From Mycetocola tolaasinivorans (GTDB taxonomy: Bacteria; Actinomycetota; Actinomycetes; Actinomycetales; Microbacteriaceae), in assembly GCF_003667565.1 (NCBI RefSeq), contig NZ_RCUX01000008.1:1-64000 (forward strand): 64,000 nucleotides of DNA, read 5' to 3'. Below, piece after piece: positions 52,801 through 62,467 of the stretch. The translations under genes and the position numbers were made by a program. The notes beneath the pieces are model-generated. The model was not told the DNA's origin. It searched no databases and saw only the letters and a program-made list of their open reading frames with translations. Within the stretch, counting starts at the first letter, position 1. Each line of letters begins with the position of its first letter.

Positions 52801-53673
52801 ATGTCCGATCCGCTCGCGTCCCTGCTCGGCGCACTCGACCTCACCGACACCGGTGCCCGCACCAGCGAGGACATCTTCACCGGGCCGTCCGAGTGGTCCC
52901 CCGGTGGACGCGTGTTCGGCGGTCAGGTGCTGGCACAGGCCGTGGTTGCAGCGGCACGCACCGTGGCAGAGGACCGCTTTGTACACTCGATGCACGGCTA
53001 CTTCCTGCGCCCCGGTAACGTCGATTTGCCGATCACCTTCTCGGTGGATCGCATCCACGATGGCCGCTCGTTCAGTACCCGCCGCACCCAGGCGTACCAG
53101 TCCGGCCGGCCGATCTTCTCGATGATCGCCTCATTCCAGGACGAAGACCCCGGGCTTGAACACCAGGACCCGATGCCCACGGACATCCCGGACCCGGAAT
53201 CGCTCCCGAGCGCCGCCGACGCACTCGCCGGCGTCGACAACCCGGTGGCCCGGCAGTGGGCGACCGGACGCGCCTTCGACATCCGACACGTCCCCACCCC
53301 GATCTACTTCAGCGTGCAGGAGAAGACCCCGCACCAGGCGGTCTGGATGCGCATCAACGGCACCATGCCGGATGACGACCTGCTGCACCGCGCCGCGATC
53401 GCCTACGCGAGCGACTACACGATCCTCGAACCCATCCTGCGCGCACACGGCCTGCCCTGGGTCACCCCGCACCTGAAGATTGCAAGCCTCGACCACGCGA
53501 TGTGGTGGCACCGCCCCGCCCGCGCCGATGAGTGGCTGCTGTACGTGCAGGAGTCGATCTCGGCCCGCGGCGGCCGCGGGCTCTCCCGCGGGAAGATCTA
53601 CGACCGCGCGGGCAACCTGGTGGCGAGCATCGCCCAGGAGGGCATGGTGCGCGTGCCGGGTGCACGCGACTAG
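52801..53673 (+). CDS. tesB: Acyl-CoA thioesterase II (TesB)
   Basis: A 290-residue double hot-dog thioesterase. First half: RVFGGQVLAQAVVAAARTV and SMHGYFLRPGNVDLPITFSVDRIHDGRSFSTRR; second half: SLDHAMWWHRPARADEWLLYV with the catalytic Asp, and ISARGGRGLSRGKIYDRAG. Hydrolyses medium- and long-chain acyl-CoA to fatty acid and CoA. ATG 52801 behind GAGGAG. Followed by a strong terminator shared with the convergent thioesterase. Confidence 0.95.
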   Translation: MSDPLASLLGALDLTDTGARTSEDIFTGPSEWSPGGRVFGGQVLAQAVVAAARTVAEDRFVHSMHGYFLRPGNVDLPITFSVDRIHDGRSFSTRRTQAYQSGRPIFSMIASFQDEDPGLEHQDPMPTDIPDPESLPSAADALAGVDNPVARQWATGRAFDIRHVPTPIYFSVQEKTPHQAVWMRINGTMPDDDLLHRAAIAYASDYTILEPILRAHGLPWVTPHLKIASLDHAMWWHRPARADEWLLYVQESISARGGRGLSRGKIYDRAGNLVASIAQEGMVRVPGARD

Positions 53674-53680
53674 CCTCCCC

Positions 53681-53720
53681 AACGCAAAAGGGCCCCGAAT
53701 ATTCGGGGCCCTTTCGCGTT
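53681..53720. terminator. Bidirectional terminator between tesB and the 4HBT thioesterase gene
   Basis: 20-nt arms (53681-53700 and 53701-53720) complementary except for one position, with core GGGCCCCGAAT / ATTCGGGGCCC and flanking A/T tracts. Confidence 0.85.
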
Positions 53721-53722
53721 GG

Positions 53723-54193
53723 CTAGCGATCGCGGAAGCTCACCGGTTCTTCAAGCAGCGGGGTCCACGCCTCGCGCTGCTCGCTCGGCACGCGCATGGG
53801 GCGACCGGAGGCGGCATCCACCAGCACCATCGTGGTCGAGGCGATGGCGTACACGCGATCCTCGGGGGCTGAGCCGTCGCGCACCTCGTAGTGCACCTCC
53901 ATCGAGGCGCCACCCAGGCGGGCAATCCACAGCCGAATAACGATCGGCTTCTGCCGGTACTCGAGGGGCGCGAGATACTCGATGCGCTGCGAACCGATGA
54001 GCGTCATGATGCCGGATCCGGCCTCGGCCGAGATCACCGCGAGCTCATCGGGGAGGTCCGACTCCCCCGGCTGACGGGTCCAGAAGACACGCACGCGAGC
54101 CTCCTCAAGCAGCCGGAAAAACTCGACGTTGTTGACGTGGTTGTAGGCGTCCAGGTCTGCCCAGCGCAGGCTCAGGGGAACATCAATCTTCAT
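53723..54193 (-). CDS. 4-hydroxybenzoyl-CoA-type (YbgC-like) thioesterase
   Basis: A 156-residue single hot-dog protein. RWADLDAYNHVNNVEFFRLLEEAR is the catalytic signature (Asp followed by HVNN), then PIVIRLWIARLGGASMEVHYEV. Cleaves acyl-CoA or acyl-carrier thioesters. The convergent tesB is a second, unrelated thioesterase family, so the locus holds two. Start at ATG 54193 behind GGAGG. Confidence 0.9.
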   Translation of the reverse strand: MKIDVPLSLRWADLDAYNHVNNVEFFRLLEEARVRVFWTRQPGESDLPDELAVISAEAGSGIMTLIGSQRIEYLAPLEYRQKPIVIRLWIARLGGASMEVHYEVRDGSAPEDRVYAIASTTMVLVDAASGRPMRVPSEQREAWTPLLEEPVSFRDR

Positions 54194-54213
54194 GCAAAAC
54201 CTCCATCGGGGAT

Positions 54214-54257
54214 AAAAACGGCGGCCCGCGGCGGGTTACCCCACCACGAGCCGCCGT
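54214..54257 (-). terminator. Terminator of ettA
   Basis: ACGGCGGC (54218-54225) pairs with GCCGCCGT (54250-54257), followed on the minus strand by a T-run, 26 nt after the ettA stop. Confidence 0.65.
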
Positions 54258-54283
54258 GGTTCACGCTGACTGCCGGGTAACGA

Positions 54284-55966
<1,683 letters not shown>

Positions 55967-56037
55967 ATCGACTCCAGTCTAGTGGGCCGAGGTGCCCCGC
56001 GTCTGCCCGCGTCGGCGTGTGGTTTCCTACAGCTCGA

Positions 56038-56508
56038 TTACCAGTTGATGGCGCGGGTCTTTCCGATCAGGCAACCGCCGGCCTCGAGCTTGGGCTGAAC
56101 GCTCGAGTGGTAGCCGCCGACAGTGGGGCCAAACTGGCCAAGGAGGCAGGAGTCCTTCCACAGAACGGCAAACTCAATGGCGTCTACCGGCTTACCCAGT
56201 GTGGTTTTGTCTTCCGAAACCTGCATTGTGGCCTTGTCAAAGCCCGCGGCGACCAGGCCGTCGATGAAGTCCTTGCCCAGGGCATCGGGGTTCGCGGCGA
56301 CGGTGGCGCGATTCGTCTGATCGAAGAAGGGCAGGTTGTCCTGCGCGGTGCCGTCCGGAAGCAGCGTGGCCGGAGGAGCCGGGGTGTCGCTAGCTGCGGC
56401 AGTTGCCGGAGCCGACGCGGAGGGGCCGGGGGCTGACGTGGCGGTACACCCCGCGAGGGTGAGGGCGGCGAGGATCAGCCCGGCTCGTACTGTACGGGTC
56501 ACGTTCAC
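56038..56508 (-). CDS. Small lipoprotein (156 aa)
   Basis: Signal peptide of type II with lipobox LAGC (Cys about residue 21), then an Ala/Pro/Ser-rich linker, then a compact domain FFDQTNRATVAANPDALGKD... ending CLIGKTRAINW. Two further Cys (in KDSCLLGQ and GGCLIG) may form a disulfide. From memory this resembles Microbacteriaceae family DUF6993; function unknown. GTG 56508 follows AAGGTGG. Monocistronic. Confidence 0.85.
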   Translation of the reverse strand: MNVTRTVRAGLILAALTLAGCTATSAPGPSASAPATAAASDTPAPPATLLPDGTAQDNLPFFDQTNRATVAANPDALGKDFIDGLVAAGFDKATMQVSEDKTTLGKPVDAIEFAVLWKDSCLLGQFGPTVGGYHSSVQPKLEAGGCLIGKTRAINW

Positions 56509-56832
56509 TGGTCCACCTTCGGGTTGATTACACGGGGTTTTTATAAGCGGTCTTGCCGCGCGGGTTCATCCGCACGCGCCTCCGATTGTACGCAGGAAGC
56601 GTGTGCGGAGCATGACACGGCGCGAGTTCTGAATGAAACGTGCCCGCTTCTGACCATGGGGAGGGGCAAAACGTGACTCGACCTCGAAACGCCGTGTGTG
56701 CCGGTCTCGTGGTGGCGTTTCGAAGCGGTCACTCATTCCAGTGTGCGGCCGGGCACCGGCGGAAACCACGGAGCGACCGAGACTGGGGAAAACCCCGTAC
56801 TCGGCCGCTCCTGTGAGAACTAGCGCGTCACG
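56509..56832. other. Intergenic region between lipoprotein gene and msrA
   Basis: About 324 bp, with no supportable gene. It contains an imperfect 19-bp hairpin at 56770-56811 (GGAGCGACCGAG / CTCGGCCGCTCC) about 22 nt past the msrA stop, probably a terminator for msrA. The remainder is presumed to be lipoprotein-gene promoter DNA; no clear box was found. Confidence 0.6.
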
Positions 56833-57360
56833 CTAGCGAACGATGTACTCCGCAAACCGGCGACGCACCTTGTTGACCTTCGGGACGGCAACGGCGAGGC
56901 AGTAGCCCTGCCCGGGGTTCTTCGCGAAGAAGTCCTGGTGGTAGTCCTCGGCGTTGTAGAACGCTCCCAGCGGGGAGATTTCGGTCACGACCTCGCCGTC
57001 CCAGATGTCCGCCGCACGGTCGCGTGCAGCCTCGAACAGCTCACGCTGGGCGTCATCGGTGTAGAACATTGCCGAACGGTACTGGGTACCGACGTCGTTC
57101 CCCTGCCGGTTCAGTTGGCGCGGGTCGTGCAGGGTGAAGAAAGCGTCGAGGATGATGTCCGCGGGGATTACCGACTCGTCGAACTCCACCCGTACAACCT
57201 CCGCGTGCCCGGTGTGCCCGGTGCAGACGGCCTCATAGCTGGGGTTGGCAACGTTGCCGCCGGTGTATCCGGACACCACGGCGCTCACGCCGTCGAGGGT
57301 CCGATACACGGCATCCAGGCACCAGAAACAGCCACCGGCCAGAACAAAACTTGTGCTCAC
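56833..57360 (-). CDS. msrA: Peptide methionine sulfoxide reductase MsrA
   Basis: A 175-residue enzyme that reduces S-methionine sulfoxide in proteins. Catalytic Cys in LAGGCFWCLDAVYRTLDGV, then VSGYTGGNVANPSYEAVCTGHTGHAEVVRVEFD. GTG 57360 is preferred since GGAG stands 7 nt before it; the frame starts 7 codons earlier at another GTG. Monocistronic repair gene of oxidative stress. Confidence 0.96.
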   Translation of the reverse strand: MSTSFVLAGGCFWCLDAVYRTLDGVSAVVSGYTGGNVANPSYEAVCTGHTGHAEVVRVEFDESVIPADIILDAFFTLHDPRQLNRQGNDVGTQYRSAMFYTDDAQRELFEAARDRAADIWDGEVVTEISPLGAFYNAEDYHQDFFAKNPGQGYCLAVAVPKVNKVRRRFAEYIVR

Positions 57361-57506
57361 GATCTCACTCCCTTTTGCCACATCCTGCGACGGATGCGTG
57401 CTCAGCGACTATAACCCGATGCGGCACTCACACATTCCGGATCCAGAAATCTCGGGTGTTATTCACGAGTATTTCCCGGCAACCTGGGCGTGTCGGTGGT
57501 TCCCCG

Positions 57507-57512
57507 TAGCGT
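57507..57512 (+). promoter_or_regulatory. Putative -10 box of leaderless small gene
   Basis: TAGCGT 7 nt before ATG 57520, without a ribosome binding site. Confidence 0.45.
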
Positions 57513-57519
57513 GAGTGTC

Positions 57520-57756
57520 ATGACAACTCCGACGCTCATTCAGGTCCACGGCGGCCTGCGCCTGCACCCTGTACGCCCCACGCTGTGGCGCGTTGTTGCG
57601 CTCGATGACCGCATCGTGGGCCACCTCGAGGAACGCGAGACCCCCGAGGGCCCGGTCTTTGTGGCCAAGCGATTCTCCACGCTCCACTCGACGTTCACCG
57701 CGCTCGGTGAGTTTTGGTCCGCCGACGATGCCGTAGACAGCCTGCGCTGCGCCTAG
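57520..57756 (+). CDS. Small conserved-type protein (78 aa)
   Basis: MTTPTLIQVHGGLRLHPVRP begins a small beta-rich protein (WRVVALDDRIVGHLEERETP, FVAKRFSTLHSTFTALGEFWS). It ends DDAVDSLRCA. No domain is known to me. Starts directly after a TAGCGT box with 7-nt spacing; convergence with nothing nearby. Real gene likely by codon bias and promoter. Confidence 0.65.
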   Translation: MTTPTLIQVHGGLRLHPVRPTLWRVVALDDRIVGHLEERETPEGPVFVAKRFSTLHSTFTALGEFWSADDAVDSLRCA

Positions 57757-57890
57757 CGCGCCCACGACGAGTCACATCACAACTAGCCCGTGCCACGTAA
57801 CCCGTAACACGCGGACAACGCTGGCCGAGAGTTCCACCCAAATTTCCCGACACGGCCTCCATCGCGCACGGCAATGCCCCATTTCGCGGG

Positions 57891-57896
57891 TAGTGT
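57891..57896 (+). promoter_or_regulatory. Putative -10 box of leaderless membrane protein gene
   Basis: TAGTGT 7 nt before ATG 57904; no ribosome binding site visible. Confidence 0.5.
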
Positions 57897-57903
57897 GCGA
57901 ATT

Positions 57904-58587
57904 ATGGACTCCTGGAACGACTTCCTCACCTGGTTTGGTTCGGCCGATGCACAGCCGGCCCTCTATTCCGCCGCGGTCACCGCCGTCGCGATCCTGGTCT
58001 CGGTGATAGTGTCCGGCCTCATCGTGCGCGGCGCCATTCGCGCGCTCATCAACCGCCGCGATCGCGATGCCAAGGGTGCCGCCATCGCCGCACTGGTTGA
58101 TGCCTCGACCGAGGCCGCCGTTTGGTCCTCGCTCTCCCCGCAGGAGCAGATCCTCGCCGATCGTGCCGTCGCCCAGGCGGATATCGCGCTGCGCCTGCTC
58201 CCCATTCCAGGTGCGGCCCTCGCCGCAAACTGGTCGGCCCATCAGCTCGGTGAGCTCAAGCGAAACTCGGCTGCGTTCGGGTTTCAGCTCGACCCGGTGG
58301 TCGCCGAGTTCCGCGACCGACTGATCGAGTGGCAGAACAAACCTCGCCGTGCAAAGAAGATCTTCGAGGAAGACATTCAGCGTTGGCGCACCGACGTGGC
58401 CGATTCCCCGCGCGTCACGGGCACCCCCACCGAGGTCTGGGTCGACTCCCCGGCGGTTTCCCCCGGCGCCGCCCTGGGTGCGGACACCCGCACCCAGCAG
58501 CTGATCGACGATGTGGCCGCCATCGATCCCTCGGCACGCACCGCCACCGCGACCGATCCCGAACGAAACACGCCCCACCCGATCTAG
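57904..58587 (+). CDS. Membrane-anchored hypothetical protein (227 aa)
   Basis: One membrane segment (about residues 20-42) after a short N-terminus, then a helical cytosolic domain (DRDAKGAAIAALVDASTEAA, AVAQADIALRLLPIPGAALA, RDRLIEWQNKPRRAKKIFEE) and an acidic, Ser/Thr-rich tail. No family recognised. ATG 57904 fits the -10 box. It lies 45 nt before the TPR protein gene, same strand, so the two may work together. Confidence 0.7.
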   Translation: MDSWNDFLTWFGSADAQPALYSAAVTAVAILVSVIVSGLIVRGAIRALINRRDRDAKGAAIAALVDASTEAAVWSSLSPQEQILADRAVAQADIALRLLPIPGAALAANWSAHQLGELKRNSAAFGFQLDPVVAEFRDRLIEWQNKPRRAKKIFEEDIQRWRTDVADSPRVTGTPTEVWVDSPAVSPGAALGADTRTQQLIDDVAAIDPSARTATATDPERNTPHPI

Positions 58588-58632
58588 TCGGGAACGGGGT
58601 AGGCTGATTCGCACATCCAGCGAAAGGCCGCC

Positions 58633-60426
58633 ATGAGCTTTGAGTCTCGAGACGAACTGGTTCACCTGCTGCAGACCGAGGGGCCCGAGCGTGCCCTCGA
58701 AATTCTGGATGAGCGCATTGCCGAAGCCTCCCTGCACGAGGCCGGCTCTCCGGACGCCACCCGGACGCTCGCGGCCAAGGCATCGCTCCTGTACCTTCTC
58801 GATCGAGACGAGGAGGCGGCGGATCTCTGGGCTCAGGTTGCGAGGCAGTGGGCGGAGCTGCACGGTGCCGATTCGAGTGAGGCGCTTGGCGCACGCACCG
58901 AGTGGATTCTCGCCACGGCATTTTCGGGTGAGCTGGACGCCGCCCTGGTGGAGTCCAGCACCCTCCTGCACGATATCGAGCGGGCATTCGGGCCCGACTC
59001 CCCCACGGCCTTCCGCGTCCGCGAGATCCGGGTGCGCCTCACCGCGGATCTCGACCGGCATCCGCAGGCCCTCGAACTCGCCGAAGACCTGCGAGAGCGC
59101 AGAATCGCGGCGCTCGGTCCGCTGCATCCGGATTCGATTCGCAGTCACCGGATGACCGCGGGCATTGCGGCCGCTCAGGGCGACTATGAGCGAGCCCTCG
59201 AGGGGTATCGCGCGGCCCTGATCGCCCTCGAGCAGTCCGAGGGGCCCCTCGCCGAAAGCACGCTGGACACTCGGGAGGACGTCGCATTCCTGCTCGGAAT
59301 GCTCGAGCGGTTCGACGACAGCGAGATCGCCTATACCGACCTCCTCGACGTTCTCGCGGAACACCCGAACGGGGAACTCCTGGCCACGGTCCTGCGGCGC
59401 AGACTCGCGCTGTTTGAGCGCGGCGAGGAGGAGCTGGGGCTTCCCGCCTCCACCGTCGACGAGGCCTATACGGATGCACTCTCCCGGCTCGAAGCGGCTC
59501 CCGACGCGGAGAACGCCGTGATTCTGGCGCTGCGCGAGCGCTGGGCGGCACGGCTGAGCCAGTCAAACCGGCACGCGCCCGCGCTCTACCAGTTCCGACT
59601 GCTCGACGATGAGCTCGCGCGCACGGGCGAGCCCGATTCGGTGCTCGCGATCCGCGGTGCCATCGCGCTCTCGCTGCGTGAGCTGGGGGCACTCGACGAG
59701 GCCATCGAGGTACTGCGGGCGGCACTGAATCTCGCCGAGGCATCGTCCTCTGCACGCGAATCCCTCGCGATTCAGCTCTCGCAGGATCTCACCGCGCGCG
59801 GGCTCCACGAGGAATCGATCGCCCTGCTGCAGGGCTTCCCATTTGGCGAGGGTTCGATCCTCAATGCCCTGGCCGTGGCGCATATCCAGGCGGGGCAGTA
59901 CGCCGAAGCCGAAGCCGTACTCGAACCACTGCAGGATGCCGCCACCGAGCACCCGACCGCAACGGACCTGCGCATCCTCGGCAATCTGGGCGTCGTCGCC
60001 TGCGAGCTCGGGCGGCACTCGCTGGCGCGCGATCGTTGGATCCGGCTCCTGGAGATCGAGGTCGCAAACATTCCGGTGACCGGTACGTCCCGACGCCAGG
60101 AGATCGCGAATGCCGATCCCGATATTCTGCGCACCCGGTTCAATCTCGCGCGCGAGCGCTGGCACCTGGGGGAAATCCGGCGCGCCCTGCACGAGCTGGA
60201 TGACGTGATCGAGTGCCGCGACGCCGTGCTTGGCGAGGACCACCCGGATGCCCTGGCCGCACGCAGCCTGCGCGCTCTGATCACCCGGCAGTCCGGGGAT
60301 CTGCGCGAGGCGGCCACGCGTTACCGGGCGCTGCTGGAGGACCGCTCGCGCATTCTCGGTGCGGATCATCCGCGCACGCTGCTGACGGCCCGGGCGCTCA
60401 GCGAAATTGAGGGCGACCTGGCCTAG
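58633..60426 (+). CDS. Tetratricopeptide-repeat protein (597 aa)
   Basis: Mostly alpha-helical protein with repeated LxxxGxxxxA/EAxxxxxxAL units (for instance AAQGDYERALEGYRAALIAL and LGEIRRALHELDDVIECRDAVLG), i.e. TPR-like repeats along most of the length, and DHPRTLLTARALSEIEGDLA at the end typical of TPR_12-type repeats. It lacks signal peptide and catalytic motifs. Probably a scaffold. AAAGG precedes ATG 58633. Confidence 0.85.
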   Translation: MSFESRDELVHLLQTEGPERALEILDERIAEASLHEAGSPDATRTLAAKASLLYLLDRDEEAADLWAQVARQWAELHGADSSEALGARTEWILATAFSGELDAALVESSTLLHDIERAFGPDSPTAFRVREIRVRLTADLDRHPQALELAEDLRERRIAALGPLHPDSIRSHRMTAGIAAAQGDYERALEGYRAALIALEQSEGPLAESTLDTREDVAFLLGMLERFDDSEIAYTDLLDVLAEHPNGELLATVLRRRLALFERGEEELGLPASTVDEAYTDALSRLEAAPDAENAVILALRERWAARLSQSNRHAPALYQFRLLDDELARTGEPDSVLAIRGAIALSLRELGALDEAIEVLRAALNLAEASSSARESLAIQLSQDLTARGLHEESIALLQGFPFGEGSILNALAVAHIQAGQYAEAEAVLEPLQDAATEHPTATDLRILGNLGVVACELGRHSLARDRWIRLLEIEVANIPVTGTSRRQEIANADPDILRTRFNLARERWHLGEIRRALHELDDVIECRDAVLGEDHPDALAARSLRALITRQSGDLREAATRYRALLEDRSRILGADHPRTLLTARALSEIEGDLA

Positions 60427-60448
60427 CGCCGCCCCCGCTCTCACGCGG

Positions 60449-61276
60449 CTAGTCCGCGCGCCACCAGGAGTCATCCGGGGTAACCGGGAGGGCACGCTTG
60501 TGCCGGGTCGCGAGGAATCGCGCCTCGAGGGCGGCGGCGACCTCCGGGTCGACCTCCTGGCCCTCGAGGTAGTCATCGATCTCCGCGTAGCGCACGCCCA
60601 GGCTGGACTCATCGGTCTGGCCGGGCACCTCGTCCAGGAGGTCCGCGGTGGGGATCTTTTCGTACAGCCGGGCGGGCGCGTCGAGTTCGCGCAGCAGGGC
60701 GGCACCCTGGCGCTTGCTCAGGCCGGAGAGAGGCAGAATGTCGGCTCCGCCGTCGCCAAACTTGGTGTAGAAACCGGTGATGGCCTCGGCAGCGTGGTCG
60801 GTACCGATCACGAGTACGCCGTCTGCACCTCCGATCGCATACTGGGCGATCATGCGCATGCGGGCCTTGACGTTGCCCTTGTTGAAGTCGGAGATGAGCT
60901 CGCCGGTGGCCTCACGGAAGCCCTCCACGACACCGTCTACTCCGCCACGAATGTTGAGGGTGAGCGCGCGATCCGGGGCGATGAAGCCGAGCGCAAGCTG
61001 GGCATCCTCCTCGTCGTGCTGGGTGCCGTAGGGCAGGCGCATCGCGGTGAATGTGGCGTCCACTCCCTCGGCGCGCAGCTTCTCAACGGCGAGCTGGGCG
61101 AGACGGCCAGCGAGCGAGGAGTCCTGACCGCCGCTAATCCCGAGCACGAAGCCGCGGGCACCGGTACGGCGCAGGTAGTCGGTCAGGAAGCCCACTCGAC
61201 GCTCGATTTCCTCGGCCGCATCGATGGTGGGCCGGACGCCGAGCTCGGAAATGATCTGTTGCTGTAGCTCACTCAT
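60449..61276 (-). CDS. nadE: NH3-dependent NAD+ synthetase
   Basis: A 275-residue adenylate-forming enzyme completing NAD synthesis from nicotinate adenine dinucleotide. P-loop [20 protein letters not shown] (about 45-64), [18 protein letters not shown] and [26 protein letters not shown] are intact. It lacks the N-terminal glutaminase domain, so it uses ammonia. ATG 61276 has TACATT 6 nt upstream, fitting a leaderless mRNA. Confidence 0.96.
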   Translation of the reverse strand: MSELQQQIISELGVRPTIDAAEEIERRVGFLTDYLRRTGARGFVLGISGGQDSSLAGRLAQLAVEKLRAEGVDATFTAMRLPYGTQHDEEDAQLALGFIAPDRALTLNIRGGVDGVVEGFREATGELISDFNKGNVKARMRMIAQYAIGGADGVLVIGTDHAAEAITGFYTKFGDGGADILPLSGLSKRQGAALLRELDAPARLYEKIPTADLLDEVPGQTDESSLGVRYAEIDDYLEGQEVDPEVAAALEARFLATRHKRALPVTPDDSWWRAD

Positions 61277-61282
61277 GTTTCT

Positions 61283-61288
61283 AATGTA
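61283..61288 (-). promoter_or_regulatory. Putative -10 box, leaderless nadE
   Basis: TACATT on the minus strand, 6 nt before ATG 61276. It lies just past the stop of the PEBP gene, so nadE may have its own promoter. Confidence 0.45.
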
Positions 61289-61302
61289 CCCCCGTGATCC
61301 GC

Positions 61303-61911
61303 TCACCGCGACGCGCGTTTCTCCCGCGGCGGCGTCGCGTCTCGCTCGGCGGTTCCGAAGTGGTGCGCGGCGGCCAGTACATGCCCGGCGATGAGGCCGC
61401 GCAGTTCGCGCCAGGATCCGGCCTCGGCCAGCGCGGATCGCGGAGTGTCCACCGCGTAGAGGTGAAACCCATAGCGGTGGGTGCCGTGCCCGGGCAGGGG
61501 GCGCGGGCCCGCGTAGCCCCGACGGCCAAAGCCCGCGGGAATCAGGGAAACGTCGGCGCGGTCGTCGTCGGTGGGGCCGGGGGCGAGCTCATCCTCGGCG
61601 AGGGAGTCGCGTGTGCCGTCGAGAATCGCGATGGTGTGGATGAGGGGCCGCGGCAGCGGAACGTCCACGTCCTCGATCAGAAACACGAGGCTCCGGGTGC
61701 CCGCGGGCGGCGCGGACCAGGCGAACGCCGGGGAGATGTTGTCGCCCACCCCCGTGCCCGCGTATCGCAGCGGGATTGGCCCATCGGCCGCGAATGCCGG
61801 GCTCTCCAGCCGAAAGGTGGCGTCGGTACGCAGTTCGGGTGCGTGCGTCAGGCTTCGGCGCTCCCCCGCGCGGATGCCGCGCAGCAGGACGCCGGGTGCG
61901 GGTGGGTTCAT
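61303..61911 (-). CDS. PEBP / YbhB-YbcL family (Raf-kinase-inhibitor-like) protein
   Basis: A 202-residue protein with the phosphatidylethanolamine-binding fold: [26 protein letters not shown] and [23 protein letters not shown] are the two ligand-pocket motifs. An N-terminal stretch of 35 residues precedes the usual start. Function in bacteria is unclear. GAGGAG precedes ATG 61911. Downstream nadE begins 26 nt later. Confidence 0.88.
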   Translation of the reverse strand: MNPPAPGVLLRGIRAGERRSLTHAPELRTDATFRLESPAFAADGPIPLRYAGTGVGDNISPAFAWSAPPAGTRSLVFLIEDVDVPLPRPLIHTIAILDGTRDSLAEDELAPGPTDDDRADVSLIPAGFGRRGYAGPRPLPGHGTHRYGFHLYAVDTPRSALAEAGSWRELRGLIAGHVLAAAHHFGTAERDATPPREKRASR

Positions 61912-61954
61912 GGTGCTCCTCGTTCCTCATCGGTCGTCCCCACGGTACAACTTG

Positions 61955-61980
61955 ACAGGTAAACTTGCAAGATTGCCTGT
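61955..61980. promoter_or_regulatory. MarR-type operator over the MarR-MFS promoter
   Basis: ACAGGTAAACTTG (61955-61967) and CAAGATTGCCTGT (61968-61980) form a 26-bp dyad with two mismatched pairs. TTGCAA (61965-61970) in its centre is a -35 candidate, 17 bp before TACGCT (61988-61993), which is 6 nt before ATG 62000. The regulator would therefore block its own promoter. Confidence 0.7.
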
Positions 61981-61999
61981 TGTGTTTTACGCTGGGGGC

Positions 62000-62467
62000 A
62001 TGCCCACAGCAGCGAATCCCCCGATCCCCGATCCGACCTCACTCGAAACTGCCCAGCGGTTTCGACTCAACGTCGATCGACTTCGCCGCTCGCTGCGCCG
62101 CATCGAGATCGTCGAGGAGTTGGGGCGCACCCACGAGGCAGTATTGAGTCTCGTGTTTCGGCAGGGGCCGCTAAGCATCGCCGATCTGGCGCGCCGCGAG
62201 CAGATGCGGCCGCAGTCAATGGGCGCCGTGGTAGGCGACCTGGTGACACGCGAACTCGTGGCCAAGCAGCCCGACCCGCGGGATGGCCGGCGGGATCTCA
62301 TCAGCCTCACCGAGGCCGGCCAGACGGTCCTGGACCGGGTCAACCAGGTTCGGGATCGCGACTTCGCTCTGATCCTGGACGGCGATCTCAGCGCCGAGGA
62401 GCGCGACACCCTGCACCGAGCTGTCGAACTCATGGAGCGCGTGGCGTTTGGTCTTGATCGCGCATGA
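62000..62467 (+). CDS. MarR family transcriptional regulator
   Basis: A 155-residue repressor with the winged helix: LGRTHEAVLSLVFRQGPLSI, then DLARREQMRPQSMGAVVGDLVTRELV, wing KQPDPRDGRRDLISLTEAG. Likely dimeric and ligand-responsive. It overlaps the MFS gene by ATGA, and a dyad covers the common promoter, so it should repress an efflux operon and be released by a drug or phenolic compound. Confidence 0.92.
   Translation: MPTAANPPIPDPTSLETAQRFRLNVDRLRRSLRRIEIVEELGRTHEAVLSLVFRQGPLSIADLARREQMRPQSMGAVVGDLVTRELVAKQPDPRDGRRDLISLTEAGQTVLDRVNQVRDRDFALILDGDLSAEERDTLHRAVELMERVAFGLDRA

Noticed and set aside
57772-59364. A 530-codon open frame on the minus strand
   Set aside because: Overlaps the membrane-anchor and TPR genes antisense and has low-complexity composition.
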